Shown here: positions 45,501 to 54,028 of the stretch, one piece after another | How positions within the stretch are numbered: the first letter of the stretch is position 1 | Layout: every line of letters begins with the position of its first letter | Source: Halorubrum aquaticum | GTDB taxonomy: Archaea; Halobacteriota; Halobacteria; Halobacteriales; Haloferacaceae | Reading direction: 5' to 3' | NCBI RefSeq assembly: GCF_900113615.1 | Contig: NZ_FOPZ01000015.1 | Coordinates: 20,103 to 84,102 of the forward strand | Length of the DNA stretch: 64,000 nt | The notes under the pieces: model-generated | Databases searched by the model: none | What the model was told of the DNA's origin: nothing | What the model saw: the letters and a program-made list of their open reading frames with translations, nothing else | Program-made: the position numbers and the translations under genes

Positions 45501-46264
45501 ATGTCGTTCGAAACGTGTTGGAACGCCTCGAATCAGATGATCCCGACGAACCCGTGGACATAGTGAACGCGACGAGTATGATCTCCCACGGCGTTGACGT
45601 GGACACGCTGAACTTCATCTCGTTCTTCGGAATGCCACGACAGACGGCGGAGTACATTCAGGCGTACTCCCGTGTCGGTCGTCACGTCACGGGTACCGTC
45701 TTCGACCTGTTCAACCCGGTCCACGTCCGCGACCGCTCACACTACACGCGGTTCGACCGGTACCACGACTTCCAGGACCTCCTCGTTGAAGCGACTCCGC
45801 TGGAGCGGTGGGCTGAGTTCGCGGTGAGTTGTACGATGCCGGGTATCTTCGCTGCGACGCTCCTCCAGTACTACGACGAACAACTCGAATCCTCGGTCGG
45901 CCGTGTGTACCTCTACGACTCGTTCCGAGAGGCGCAGCGTGCAGGCGATCTCGACAAGGACGAACTCCTCGAATTCGTGAAACGGTCCTACTGCGTCACG
46001 CCCGAACAGCGTCCCGAGTGGGCGGAGGATCGGACAGTCGATCTCTACGAGCGGAAAGTCGAGCGGGAGTTCGAGGATATCTGGGAACGGTGCATGTCCG
46101 GACACCCGAAAGACGGCTACCAGGGATGGATTGGTAATATGATTAAACGTAGTGAGGACGACCGAGGACCAATGCGGAGTCTACGAGACATTGACGAGCA
46201 GCTCCCGGTTGACGTCGATACGGGTACCGCACAGGTGCTGAATATGTTCGACAGGAGGCAGTGA
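42557..46264 (+). CDS. drmA: DISARM helicase DrmA
   Basis: 1235 residues. SF2 helicase: Walker A in YFPTGGGKTEAYLGL (about residue 537), motif Ib-like TTALTKFPLRLLSLQQLQR, a four-Cys zinc element inserted between (CPFCGEDA near 654 and CTNDDCDEE near 680), DExH box as ILIQDELHLLREEFG (about 772), TATIKGAENQ as motif III, and the helicase C-half with NATSMISHGVDVDTLNFISFFGMPRQTAEYIQAYSRVGR (about 1001-1043). The N-terminal 500 residues are rich in acid and have a long helical stretch. In DISARM, DrmA and DrmB form a complex that loads on 5'-overhang DNA and blocks phage DNA; methylation marks self. Overlaps drmB (GTGA). Confidence 0.9.
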   Translation: MGLGPREIPPKSDSRQYARPPDDAYEITEDDKEYQRHQAVNNVLLERLVERITGQGEYGETVYDVNPKDQFFAGALASQYQYREAQESDDAFGNIATRVAPFTMGLQFKLPGSVPDDETVEINPTAKVYYRRLPTYEEQQEFGGPVGFDPEIAEDDALTPAEEDEDSEVEDAEDEDTAGYAGDDGSLEELRPVYERVQIDVGPLTVTAGELKRAAQSDGELPPLTDDDAVTDAMETYRQDERRYREPDPPEEVDRRNEDKIPETALEDEETFEAFLEQRFSGDTPTPVWDFEISLTAQYDDDDIIVSVSFVNKHGVGYPDALDPKGEEWRAFLFDVNTDVSVEETPIEPFVSDEIRNEYHYDPEMDGLGRNCSVERTDPTTIETVTVPIHEQRKYRSRETLSAPFSDFAWGTIETHLDRISREMVEAREQYESIRSEILNDRSDEAREKFDENLEAFEKERRRFDQGRKLIRDDVGHSRAAFKFMNQTFDQMGEKYEEWYLFQIIYIVMAIPDIVAQTEDIDAEDHCLDEVDVIYFPTGGGKTEAYLGLVVFTAFRDRLRGKAHGTTALTKFPLRLLSLQQLQRIADVFAQAELIRRRECPDTDEFSLGYFVGSGNTPNQLMETDDDGNLTDNIRLVKEEDSRYAEKWKIVTTCPFCGEDAIELDGDYDRMRLLHICTNDDCDEEELPIYVTDREVYRYAPTFVVSTIDKIAVVGMQRRFRTLFGRLKKRCPKHGFSGENRCLVANRGYSRYSCDEDVEDVDAVDPPSILIQDELHLLREEFGAFDSHYETFLQEWANRVGDGWDIKNVTATATIKGAENQVHALYWKDVNTYPSPGPLLKQSFYAYEDPHRLGRRIVGSVPHNVSRTYALVEVLREYADIIQHYQRNPDKLPTALEREHHRTTPYGEVVNLDLPDDDSERRNVVLEILEYYDTQVAYNIQKVDSDRLQRAVPSMINPWLETRDEERDALNSVVMSGETGFDVVRNVLERLESDDPDEPVDIVNATSMISHGVDVDTLNFISFFGMPRQTAEYIQAYSRVGRHVTGTVFDLFNPVHVRDRSHYTRFDRYHDFQDLLVEATPLERWAEFAVSCTMPGIFAATLLQYYDEQLESSVGRVYLYDSFREAQRAGDLDKDELLEFVKRSYCVTPEQRPEWAEDRTVDLYERKVEREFEDIWERCMSGHPKDGYQGWIGNMIKRSEDDRGPMRSLRDIDEQLPVDVDTGTAQVLNMFDRRQ

Positions 46265-46266
46265 CT

Positions 46267-48216
46267 ATGGCAGATTCAGAGATGAAACGCGGTCTGGCGC
46301 AGGTGATGTACCGATTCGGTCCCGAGTCGCTGTTCGACTACGGGCGACGGGGACTGTCGATGAAGGTGTCCCGGTGGGAGACCGACAAGGTCAGCTCGCT
46401 TGACGCGAATTACGTCGCGGAACAAATCGCCACTCACGCATCCAGCTTCCGCAACGACGACGAGGACCCCTGGGTAGACCTCACGGTGGACGACGTGGAT
46501 TTCCGCCGACCGAACCGCGTCGTCGGCTCGCTCTACCCCCTGACTATGTACTGTCAGAACCGGAGTTGTCACCGGGTCGTGAGTAAGAAAGAACCCAGTC
46601 ACTTCGTCTACACCAACGGGGAGTGCCCCGAGTGTGGCGGTGAACTCCGCCAATTCGCCTTCGTCCTCGTCCACGACTGCGGGAACATGATGTCGATCAA
46701 CCCGCAGCCCTGTAGCAATCCGAACCACGGGTACGACAACATCTACCTCAACAAGCAGAACATCAACGATCCTCTCTCGTGGTACTTCTACTGTGGCGAG
46801 TGTGGCGACTTTTGTGGGAATATGTCGAAGCGATGTACGAAGTGCAACAAGGAACGAGTGTACTTCCGGCCGATAGCGAGCAACTCCGTCTACTACTCCC
46901 AGGGCGACGTCCTCGTCAATCTCCCAATTGACCAGCGATACAGCGACGACATCGAATACGGGGAGAGCTGGGCCCGCGTACTGATGGCTGCCCACCTCGG
47001 CGACCTTGACGATGTCGTCGAAGAGGAGGGGAAGACCTACGAAGAACTCGGCCGGATGACGACGGACGAACGCGACGCCAAACGCCGGGAGAAGCAGATC
47101 AAGGAGCTGAAGGAGAAAGTGGGTGCAGAGCAGGTCGAAAGGATGATCGAGAGTGGTGTGGATCTCGGGGATGTCTTCGACGTCGCGGAGGACACGATAA
47201 AGGGTTCGACGCGGGAGGAAGTCGTCGAAGAGAACCGCGAACGTGTGGAGCTCCCCTCGCAGCGAGGCGGCGATAGCGACGTAGATCAGGCGTACTCGAC
47301 GCTCTCTCACGAACTCTTCACCTACATACGCTCGACTCAGGGATACGAAGGGAATCTAGACGCCACGGACGGAATGAAAAGGCAACCCACTCCCCTGTCC
47401 CTAGACGGCCTCTTGGAGCAGGAAGATTTCCTCGAATCGAACCCGGAGGCAGAGGTGTATCCAGAAAAACTCCAGAAAGTGAATATCGCGTCGGCGTGGG
47501 TGGTTGATAATCTCCCTCTGCTGAACTACACGTTCGGATTCACACGCGACCGCCCCGAACGGTCGCGGACGGACCTACAGCCGTTCCCACACCCGCGGGG
47601 TGAGGACAGTACTCCCGTGTACGTGGACCAGACTCCCTCTGAGGCCGTCGTCCTCCAAGTGGATCGAGCTGCGATTATTGAGTGGTTGGACGAGAAGGGA
47701 TCACTGCGTGGTGTTGAGCGTCCCGATACCGACGACGAGAGTGACCTCAAAGAGTGGTTCTTGGAGAACGTAGACACGAACGAACTCCGTGACCACTACT
47801 CGCCAATCGAAGACGACCTCACACGGGAAGTTTACACGCTCCTTCACTCAATGAGCCACGCGCTGATGCGAACGGCGAGTGGTCAGTGTGGCCTCGACAG
47901 CAACAGCATCTCGGAGTACGTGATGCCGAGCATCCCGGCGATCTTCCTCTACGCGAGCAGTACCGAACACTTTTCCTTAGGAGGGATGCACACGCTGTTC
48001 AAGACGAGAATTCATCCTTGGGTGGACGAGACGATTGCGGACGTCCAGAAGTGCGTGTACGACCCCGTGTGTGAACACGAGGATGGGGCCTGTCACGCGT
48101 GTCTCCACATGAGTGAAGTCGCTTGCGAGAGTGCCAATGGGGACCTCGATCGCCGATATCTCGTCGGTAGCGACAGAGGACGAATACCAGCGTTCTGGGA
48201 GTCAGAGTACGTGTGA
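46267..48216 (+). CDS. drmB: DISARM protein DrmB (DUF1998)
   Basis: 649 residues from ATG 46267; a GTG at 46261 overlapping the drmA stop is an equally possible start two codons longer. Four zinc-type Cys clusters are visible: CQNRSCHRV, ECPECGGEL, YCGECGDFCGN and KRCTKCNKE (between about residues 98 and 198). The C-terminal DUF1998 domain has CVYDPVCEHEDGACHACLHMSEVACES and DRRYLVG. DUF1998 proteins partner helicases of the DrmA type. Both ends are translationally coupled to neighbours (drmC starts in the stop codon). Confidence 0.9.
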   Translation: MADSEMKRGLAQVMYRFGPESLFDYGRRGLSMKVSRWETDKVSSLDANYVAEQIATHASSFRNDDEDPWVDLTVDDVDFRRPNRVVGSLYPLTMYCQNRSCHRVVSKKEPSHFVYTNGECPECGGELRQFAFVLVHDCGNMMSINPQPCSNPNHGYDNIYLNKQNINDPLSWYFYCGECGDFCGNMSKRCTKCNKERVYFRPIASNSVYYSQGDVLVNLPIDQRYSDDIEYGESWARVLMAAHLGDLDDVVEEEGKTYEELGRMTTDERDAKRREKQIKELKEKVGAEQVERMIESGVDLGDVFDVAEDTIKGSTREEVVEENRERVELPSQRGGDSDVDQAYSTLSHELFTYIRSTQGYEGNLDATDGMKRQPTPLSLDGLLEQEDFLESNPEAEVYPEKLQKVNIASAWVVDNLPLLNYTFGFTRDRPERSRTDLQPFPHPRGEDSTPVYVDQTPSEAVVLQVDRAAIIEWLDEKGSLRGVERPDTDDESDLKEWFLENVDTNELRDHYSPIEDDLTREVYTLLHSMSHALMRTASGQCGLDSNSISEYVMPSIPAIFLYASSTEHFSLGGMHTLFKTRIHPWVDETIADVQKCVYDPVCEHEDGACHACLHMSEVACESANGDLDRRYLVGSDRGRIPAFWESEYV

Positions 48217-49097
48217 CTGGTGACTACGATACGATCTGTACGAATTTCGCGGTGGTCCGCCAGTTCGACGATCTCGACCGTGTCGTTGCTATCCGAGATG
48301 CCATTTTGGCCCTTGGCCGCAGAGACGTAACCCGGGCCGACGTAGACCAAGGGCTGGAAACGCCGCTAGCAACCAGAGAAGCAGCTGCCCTCTTCACCTG
48401 TCTTCAGAAGAACGGGGCAGCAACCCAATCGGAGGTCAACGAGCGGGGCTTTGCAGCCTACACTTTCGAAGTTGATCCTCCTGAAGTAGATCGAGTACTG
48501 ACCCAGCAAGCCGCGGTGATTGCATCGGACGGTCGTTCCCCACAGACAGATCAGGATGCCGTAGAGTTCGTGGCCACACTCCCGGGAGGATTCGAACCAA
48601 CGTCTCAACCAGTCCGTTCGATTCCCGACATCGCCTCTACGATTCGCAACCAAGTGTTCGACGCCGATTCATCGGTTCGGATCGCCAATCCATACTTCGA
48701 CCCATCACTTGAACTCGTGTCCGACCTTGCGAGTCTCCCCCGGCGGGGTGTCGAGACACAACTATTGACCCGAGAAACCGCAGACGAGGACGGCGACACA
48801 CGAACGACGCTCAACAAGATGTGGGACCTGATCGACGAGGAACACCGTGACAACTTCGAGGTGAGAGACCTCTACCGATGGGACGAGAGTCAAGGATCGC
48901 AAGCGTTTGCGACTCACGCGAAGATCGTCATCGTAGATGACAGGGTCTGCTACGTCGGAAGCGCGAACCTGACCGATACGAGCCTCTCGACCAACTTCGA
49001 ATTCGGTGTCGTCGTCGAAGGTAACATCGTCAAGGACGCTGCGACGGTGTTTGACGAAGTGTTTGAGTACTCGTATCCAGTTGATCTACCGATATAG
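48213..49097 (+). CDS. drmC: DISARM phospholipase-D-family protein DrmC
   Basis: 294 residues from a GTG start in the drmB stop (GTGA). The C-terminal half holds one clear HKD motif, THAKIVIVDDRVCYVGSANLTDTSL (about residues 233-258), followed by NFEFGVVV. The matching N-terminal motif is degenerate (SSVRIANPYFDPSLELV), as in other DrmC proteins, so dimerisation is probably needed for a complete nuclease site. The N-terminal 110 residues look like a helical/winged-helix extension (AALFTCLQKNGAATQSEVNE). DrmC is dispensable in the studied DISARM system. Confidence 0.88.
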   Translation: MTGDYDTICTNFAVVRQFDDLDRVVAIRDAILALGRRDVTRADVDQGLETPLATREAAALFTCLQKNGAATQSEVNERGFAAYTFEVDPPEVDRVLTQQAAVIASDGRSPQTDQDAVEFVATLPGGFEPTSQPVRSIPDIASTIRNQVFDADSSVRIANPYFDPSLELVSDLASLPRRGVETQLLTRETADEDGDTRTTLNKMWDLIDEEHRDNFEVRDLYRWDESQGSQAFATHAKIVIVDDRVCYVGSANLTDTSLSTNFEFGVVVEGNIVKDAATVFDEVFEYSYPVDLPI

Positions 49098-49174
49098 TTG
49101 CTATATTACTCGTGTCTTGAGCACGAAAGGCCAGTACATACATTAATGATGCTCGCCGCGGCTTGGTTTATCAT

Positions 49175-51376
49175 ATGCAGCACGGCGATCCAATCAGGCC
49201 CGATGACGAACCAATCGGGTCCTATATTGAGGGATTGAAACAGCAGGAGTATCAGATTCCCACCTTCCAACGAGAGGTGGTTTGGGAACGTGATAATATA
49301 AAGAAGCTGTGGGACAGTATCTATCGTTTTTATCCCATTGGAAGCATCCTTATCTGGAATTCTGATACCGAACTTGAAAAGCACCGCGAAATCGGTGGTC
49401 ACGAAATAAACGATCCAGATAAAAATTCGAATTATAACTATATTCTTGATGGGCAGCAGCGGACAACTGCCCTACTAACCTCTCTGTACGGCGTGAAGGG
49501 AGAGTGGAAGGGTGACTTTGATCCCACATTGTATATTGATTTGACTGTTGAGGAGGCAGATGACGTGGATGATGCCAACTACAAACGCCGATTTCTCTTT
49601 GAGGACGAAGTTGATGAAGATAGCGACTACGTCTTCAAAATTATCGATATCTACAAAGATCCGTGGGAGATAGACGACCGGCTAGCTGCAAAGGGGCTTG
49701 AAAACGAGCATCCAATCAGAGATCGTTTGCGGAGTTTCAGTAAAGTCCTGCAGCAGTATCGAATCCCGTTCATCAAACTCCGAGATATCGAGATCAACGA
49801 AGTTACTGAGATTTTTGAACGGGTTAATCAAGAAGGTGAGCCGCTAGACATCTTTGATATTATCGTGGCTAAAACCTTCCGGCCGACCGACCATCCCAAC
49901 GGCGGATTCTATCTTCGTGAAATGATAGAGGATTTCCGGGAAAACACTGATGGAGAGTTCGTCAGCATTTCGAATAAGACGTATTTAGAGATGCTGGCGA
50001 TGATCATCAAGTATCACGTTGAGGAGAACGAGGTAAACAATATTACAAATAGGTTCCTTAACGAAATCAAAACCCATCACATTGAGGCGGTGTGGGATGA
50101 AGCCAAGCGGGCGTTCCGCAGGACGTTCGATTTCTTTGAGAACCACCTTAATCTCAAAGGCCCGAATCTAATTCCATTCCGATATTTCTACATCACTGTA
50201 GCTTTTTATTTTTATGAGAACGACAATCCAGACTACGACTTCCTAAAGAAGTACTTCTGGTTTTACTCTTTCCAGTCCGAGAACCTCCTCCGACATACCG
50301 GCCACCTCCGTCAGGATCACCTTGACCCGCTTTATGATGAAAAGACCGGTGGCGAATTCGAGTTTGAGGAGTTCCGGCTTGACAAGCACGATCTTCGTTC
50401 GGCGTCGTACAGCTACCAAGGGCGGTTCTCACGGGCGATCCTCGCGTTCATGGCCTCATACGATCCTAAAGACTGGAAACATCATGACCGTTCGGTTCTC
50501 ACAGACGTTTATTACCAACTCCAGAAGGAACCGAATCTCCACCACATCTTCCCACGCAACTTCATTGAGAATTATCCCGGAGAAGACGAGTATGACGAAG
50601 ATAGCTTGATGAATATCGCGTATCTCCCGCAGATCACGAACTTAGAAATTAGTGATCGTAATCCAGTTGAGTACCTCCGAGATTACGACGGTGACGGGTT
50701 TGAACAAGTATTGGCGTCACATCTCATCCCGCAAGCACTTCTTAAGTGGAGTCGGGACGACGATGTCGGCTACAAGACTCTTGATGACTTCATCAACAGA
50801 CGTGTCGAACTCTTCATTGCCGAGATTGACGACCATGTTGAAGGAATCCCACTTAACGTACATGACTCTGCCGCTCAAGATACTGATGTGAGGGTTCTGA
50901 TTGAAGACGGTGAATCACAGACAACGGAATTCAAAACCACCCTCAGAACTGACGTGAAAGATCGGGGGATGCCGATGAATCGCGTTGAGTATCAGTGTCT
51001 CAAAACGATTAATGGGCTTCTTAATTCCACCGACGGTGGGACTTTGCTAATCGGCGTAGAGGATGATGGGAGTATCTACGGGCTTGAAGACGATTATAAA
51101 ACGTTTAACGAGGAACAGAAGCGAGAGGTGTTCCAACGCCACCTCCACGACATTATTGGGTCGGCCATGGAACCCCGGTTCAACGACTTCATTGATGTCT
51201 CATTCGTTACGATGGAGAACAAGGATGTCTGTGTCGTAAACGTCAATCATGCTTCAAGGCCAGCACATCTTGAAGACCAAGGTGAGCAGGAGTTCTACCT
51301 CCGACAGGGTAATCGGACGATTCCGCTGGAACCTAAGCAAATGGTAGAATACATTGACGAAGAGTTTGAAGACTGA
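49175..51376 (+). CDS. DUF262-DUF1524 (GmrSD-like) nuclease fused to an AlbA/Schlafen domain
   Basis: 733 residues; the start is ATG 49175 rather than the TTG four codons earlier. DUF262 is marked by IPTFQREVVWERDNI (about residue 28), the nucleotidase-type DGQQRTTALL (about 92) and EIFERVNQEGEPLDIFDI (about 211). A HNH DUF1524 part is marked by LHHIFPRNFIENYPG (about 455). Both halves of GmrSD type IV restriction enzymes, which cut modified phage DNA, are thus in one chain. Added at the C-terminus (about 575-733) is an AlbA_2/Schlafen domain: ESQTTEFKTTL, NGLLNSTDGGTLLIGVEDDGSIYGLE, EFYLRQGNRTIPL. Probably a modification-dependent or abortive-type restriction enzyme. Separate from drmC by 77 bases. 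Confidence 0.85.
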   Translation: MQHGDPIRPDDEPIGSYIEGLKQQEYQIPTFQREVVWERDNIKKLWDSIYRFYPIGSILIWNSDTELEKHREIGGHEINDPDKNSNYNYILDGQQRTTALLTSLYGVKGEWKGDFDPTLYIDLTVEEADDVDDANYKRRFLFEDEVDEDSDYVFKIIDIYKDPWEIDDRLAAKGLENEHPIRDRLRSFSKVLQQYRIPFIKLRDIEINEVTEIFERVNQEGEPLDIFDIIVAKTFRPTDHPNGGFYLREMIEDFRENTDGEFVSISNKTYLEMLAMIIKYHVEENEVNNITNRFLNEIKTHHIEAVWDEAKRAFRRTFDFFENHLNLKGPNLIPFRYFYITVAFYFYENDNPDYDFLKKYFWFYSFQSENLLRHTGHLRQDHLDPLYDEKTGGEFEFEEFRLDKHDLRSASYSYQGRFSRAILAFMASYDPKDWKHHDRSVLTDVYYQLQKEPNLHHIFPRNFIENYPGEDEYDEDSLMNIAYLPQITNLEISDRNPVEYLRDYDGDGFEQVLASHLIPQALLKWSRDDDVGYKTLDDFINRRVELFIAEIDDHVEGIPLNVHDSAAQDTDVRVLIEDGESQTTEFKTTLRTDVKDRGMPMNRVEYQCLKTINGLLNSTDGGTLLIGVEDDGSIYGLEDDYKTFNEEQKREVFQRHLHDIIGSAMEPRFNDFIDVSFVTMENKDVCVVNVNHASRPAHLEDQGEQEFYLRQGNRTIPLEPKQMVEYIDEEFED

Positions 51377-51565
51377 TTCGCTCTACGGTGGACTGTTCCC
51401 GGGATGGAACTCAATCTCTGTATCTAGCACGTGCTTCATACCTGTCTCTGAGGTTTCAATATCGCCAGAAAGATTCTTATGCGAGTAGCAAATTCATACT
51501 AGTACACTTCCTCTCACGTACTTCGTGTCGAACATTCAAACACCGATCCCCGAGGTAACACGGTA

Positions 51566-52573
51566 ATGCATCCGGACACCCCACCGGACGAGTCTAACGT
51601 TCTCGAAAAAGTCGAGGCTGCTCTGAAACAGGCAGTGAGAGAGCACTCTGACCTAAACTGGGAGTACGGGACTCGGATCAAGCGACAGAAGTACTCGTAC
51701 CTCGGGGTTGAGCACTTCACCGGTGACGACGAGACGTTCCCGGTCACATATAGCTGGTACAAGTTTGGGGCCGTGATGCCAGCAGCTCCCAAATCGGGAA
51801 CAATCGGTCCGACGAGCACGCAGATGCCCACACCGGACGCCCGCGAGTCGGGGATCTTCACGGCGTCTTTCGACGATATCGTCGATTTCTACCGACGGAG
51901 TGACTTCACACCTGGGTTAGACCAAGCCTCGTGGTACGCGAACGACCTCGACTTCCTCGCGGCATTCTACGAATCCCACGCGCCTGAGGAGTATCGTGAC
52001 TTGTACCTAGGGAACGTGGCGCTCCGACAGCACCTCGGTTCAGCCATAGAGAAGGTTCAAAAGGCCCGACAAGAGCCCTCAGTGGACCCGCTCTCTCCAG
52101 TGTTCGGAACAGAGCAGTACGAGGACGTCGGGCGTGCTGCTGCTCGAATCCACTTGAGCTTGGCAGGTATCGAATCCCTGAGCCAGACCCTTGACGAAGT
52201 CCGAGAGTTCACGAACCTGGTAGAGGACGCGTTCCTTGTCCTCAGTCAGACGCGTGCTTCAGAAGTCATGGAGTCACAGGTGGCCGCGCTGGAAGAACTG
52301 AAGGAGGTCTACAACGAGTGGATCTGGGAGTATCCCGCCCTTCTGATGTCGAAAGAGACCGCGAAGGGTCCGAATGCCCCAACCTTGCGGAAGTGGTCTG
52401 CCCAGAAGCACTTCTCTGTGGAGGACAACCTAGAGAAGCACATCAACAGTGTCAGTCGATCGTGTGAGGACGCATGCCTAGTACCGAGCTCGGCCCAGTA
52501 CCCAGAACACGACGACGACGCGGAAACTATCGGTCGGGCAGTCGCGCTCCAAGCAATGCGTCGAGATGAGTGA
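51566..52573 (+). CDS. Unknown protein, partner of a PIN-like nuclease
   Basis: 335 residues. Not recognised. It has a mixed N-terminal part with YLGVEHFTGDDETFPVTYSWYKFGAVMPAAP and a long helical C-terminal half (AARIHLSLAGIESLSQTLDEVREFTNLVEDAFLVLSQ, VAALEELKEVYNEWIWEYPALL). It overlaps the following PIN-like gene by 8 bases, so the two are co-expressed. The arrangement recalls toxin-antitoxin or nuclease-regulator pairs, although 335 residues is large for an antitoxin. The 189-base gap before it holds only a probable promoter. Confidence 0.7.
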   Translation: MHPDTPPDESNVLEKVEAALKQAVREHSDLNWEYGTRIKRQKYSYLGVEHFTGDDETFPVTYSWYKFGAVMPAAPKSGTIGPTSTQMPTPDARESGIFTASFDDIVDFYRRSDFTPGLDQASWYANDLDFLAAFYESHAPEEYRDLYLGNVALRQHLGSAIEKVQKARQEPSVDPLSPVFGTEQYEDVGRAAARIHLSLAGIESLSQTLDEVREFTNLVEDAFLVLSQTRASEVMESQVAALEELKEVYNEWIWEYPALLMSKETAKGPNAPTLRKWSAQKHFSVEDNLEKHINSVSRSCEDACLVPSSAQYPEHDDDAETIGRAVALQAMRRDE

Positions 52574-53330
52574 AGTTGGACCCGTAGGGGACGTGGAAGA
52601 CGTATTCACCGATACCTGCGTGTTGTTCGCTTACGCTGTCGAAGGAGAGACAGCTGCAAGAAAGCTCTTCGAAGACTCTACTTCCGCCAAAGTAGCTAGC
52701 GAGCGTATCAAGCGTGAGTTCGTTTCGGTAGCTGATCGGCACCAAGACATCCACCGCGAACTCTTGGAGTTCGCTGCGACGGACGATCTGGATGAGTACG
52801 AGCCCGCCGACCTGCACCAGAAGAACGACGTTCGGTACGTTATCGACCTATACTCTGACCTTACCGAGATGGACGACGTTGAGGCGGTTCGGCGATTGAA
52901 CGAACTTATCAATCGGCTAGAGAAGGCGAGAGAGGAAATCTTCGAAGATGATGAAGTCCTCACCGTTCTAGCCCTTGACGGCGTTGACGCTCAGCTAGTG
53001 GGCCTGCTACGTGGTGTCGTTGAGAACGAGGCCGATATCAGAGTTCTCTGTGATGCTGCCGCGTGGAGCCGAAACGGCGGCTCGGGTACATTTCTGACCG
53101 AAGACACTGAAGACCTCTTGGGAAGTGACGGGGATATAGGAAGTGCTGTAGAAAGTGGTGATGCGGATGAGAGCGGTGATGGTCTCCCCGACTCCTTTGC
53201 GGATTTCTTGGGCTCAGAAGAGAAGTCCGTACCGGAACGAATCAACGACCAGATCGTGAGTCGCTACGATGCTGACTCAGCGTTACAGATCCTCTCTATA
53301 GACGATTTTCTTGCTATCAAGATTGGATAA
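52566..53330 (+). CDS. PIN-domain-like nuclease, putative
   Basis: 254 residues. PIN features: an acidic first strand FTDTCVLFAYAVEGETAARKLFED (Asp16), a central acidic helix around SERIKREFVSVAD, LCDAAAWSRNGGSGTFLTEDTEDLL (about 163-187) with the third and fourth acidic positions, and ALQILSIDDFLAIK at the end, typical of how PIN proteins finish. Longer than stand-alone toxins (about 130 residues) because of a helical insert and an acidic linker. It probably cuts RNA when released from its partner encoded immediately upstream; that is inference. Converges on the next gene with a 7-base gap. Confidence 0.65.
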   Translation: MSEVGPVGDVEDVFTDTCVLFAYAVEGETAARKLFEDSTSAKVASERIKREFVSVADRHQDIHRELLEFAATDDLDEYEPADLHQKNDVRYVIDLYSDLTEMDDVEAVRRLNELINRLEKAREEIFEDDEVLTVLALDGVDAQLVGLLRGVVENEADIRVLCDAAAWSRNGGSGTFLTEDTEDLLGSDGDIGSAVESGDADESGDGLPDSFADFLGSEEKSVPERINDQIVSRYDADSALQILSIDDFLAIKIG

Positions 53331-53337
53331 CGGATTC

Positions 53338-54027
53338 TTACCGAGACTCAGTAACAATCTGCCTAATCATTTCTTGTGCCTCGTCCTCTGATAGTCCTTC
53401 GAGTTGCACGTTCGTCAGTGCGTGATTGAACCGTCGTGTCGTCTCATCTATGATACGCGACGGTTCGTCTGCGAGTTCGTCACACATAGCCCGAACGGCG
53501 GGTTGATAGCGCGCGAACCAGCGGTCGAACACCTTGTTGACCATCGTCTGGTTGGCAAAGACTGCGTCAGTCGTTGAGTAATCGTCACCACGCGACGTGA
53601 GCTCCGCAATCCACCAGAGTCGGTGGATGGCGTTTGAGTACAAGTCGGAGCCTGCACCGAGGAACTTCTCTCTCATCGCCTCTTCAGAGCGATACTCCCA
53701 ACGGTGCCGGACGAGTTCGGGGTATCGGACGACTGCTAGCCAGTGCCAAAGCCCTGGATCACCGGCAGTTCGCCTCGTGATGTCGAGGGAGCGGTGAATC
53801 TCTTCAGCGAGTGCGCCATCTATAGCGGTCTCGTACTCTGGGTACTCCTCCAGGACCTCCTTTACCGCGGAATCGATCTTGTCGAGATCGGCTGTCGGAT
53901 TCCCCGGCATAGGCTCTACGTACTCGTCCAGCTGTTCGTCGGTTAGCGTTGTCTCGCCCTTCATGAACGATTCGCCAACGAGACGACGTCCGTCTTCTGT
54001 CAGTCGGTGTAATTCTGTCTCGGTCAC
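53338..54027 (-). CDS. Helical protein, third gene of GHKL operon (DUF6339-like?)
   Basis: 229 residues from a GTG start, one base after the stop of the preceding gene. All-helical: LWHWLAVVRYPELVRHRWEYRSEEAMREKFLG and SNAIHRLWWIAELTSRG are the most distinctive parts, followed by NQTMVNKVFDRWFARYQPAVRAMCDEL. It reminds me of proteins annotated DUF6339, but that is from memory and weak. No catalytic motif is apparent. Operon position makes it a likely subunit or adaptor of the GHKL ATPase module. Confidence 0.65.
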   Translation of the reverse strand: MTETELHRLTEDGRRLVGESFMKGETTLTDEQLDEYVEPMPGNPTADLDKIDSAVKEVLEEYPEYETAIDGALAEEIHRSLDITRRTAGDPGLWHWLAVVRYPELVRHRWEYRSEEAMREKFLGAGSDLYSNAIHRLWWIAELTSRGDDYSTTDAVFANQTMVNKVFDRWFARYQPAVRAMCDELADEPSRIIDETTRRFNHALTNVQLEGLSEDEAQEMIRQIVTESR

Positions 54028-54028
54028 G

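Noticed and set aside
42557..48216. Calling the helicase/DUF1998 pair a BREX or Dpd-type system
   Set aside because: The drmA-drmB-drmC gene order with a PLD protein, DrmE-like proteins and a C5 methyltransferase fits DISARM; no PglX, PglZ or BrxC-type motifs occur.
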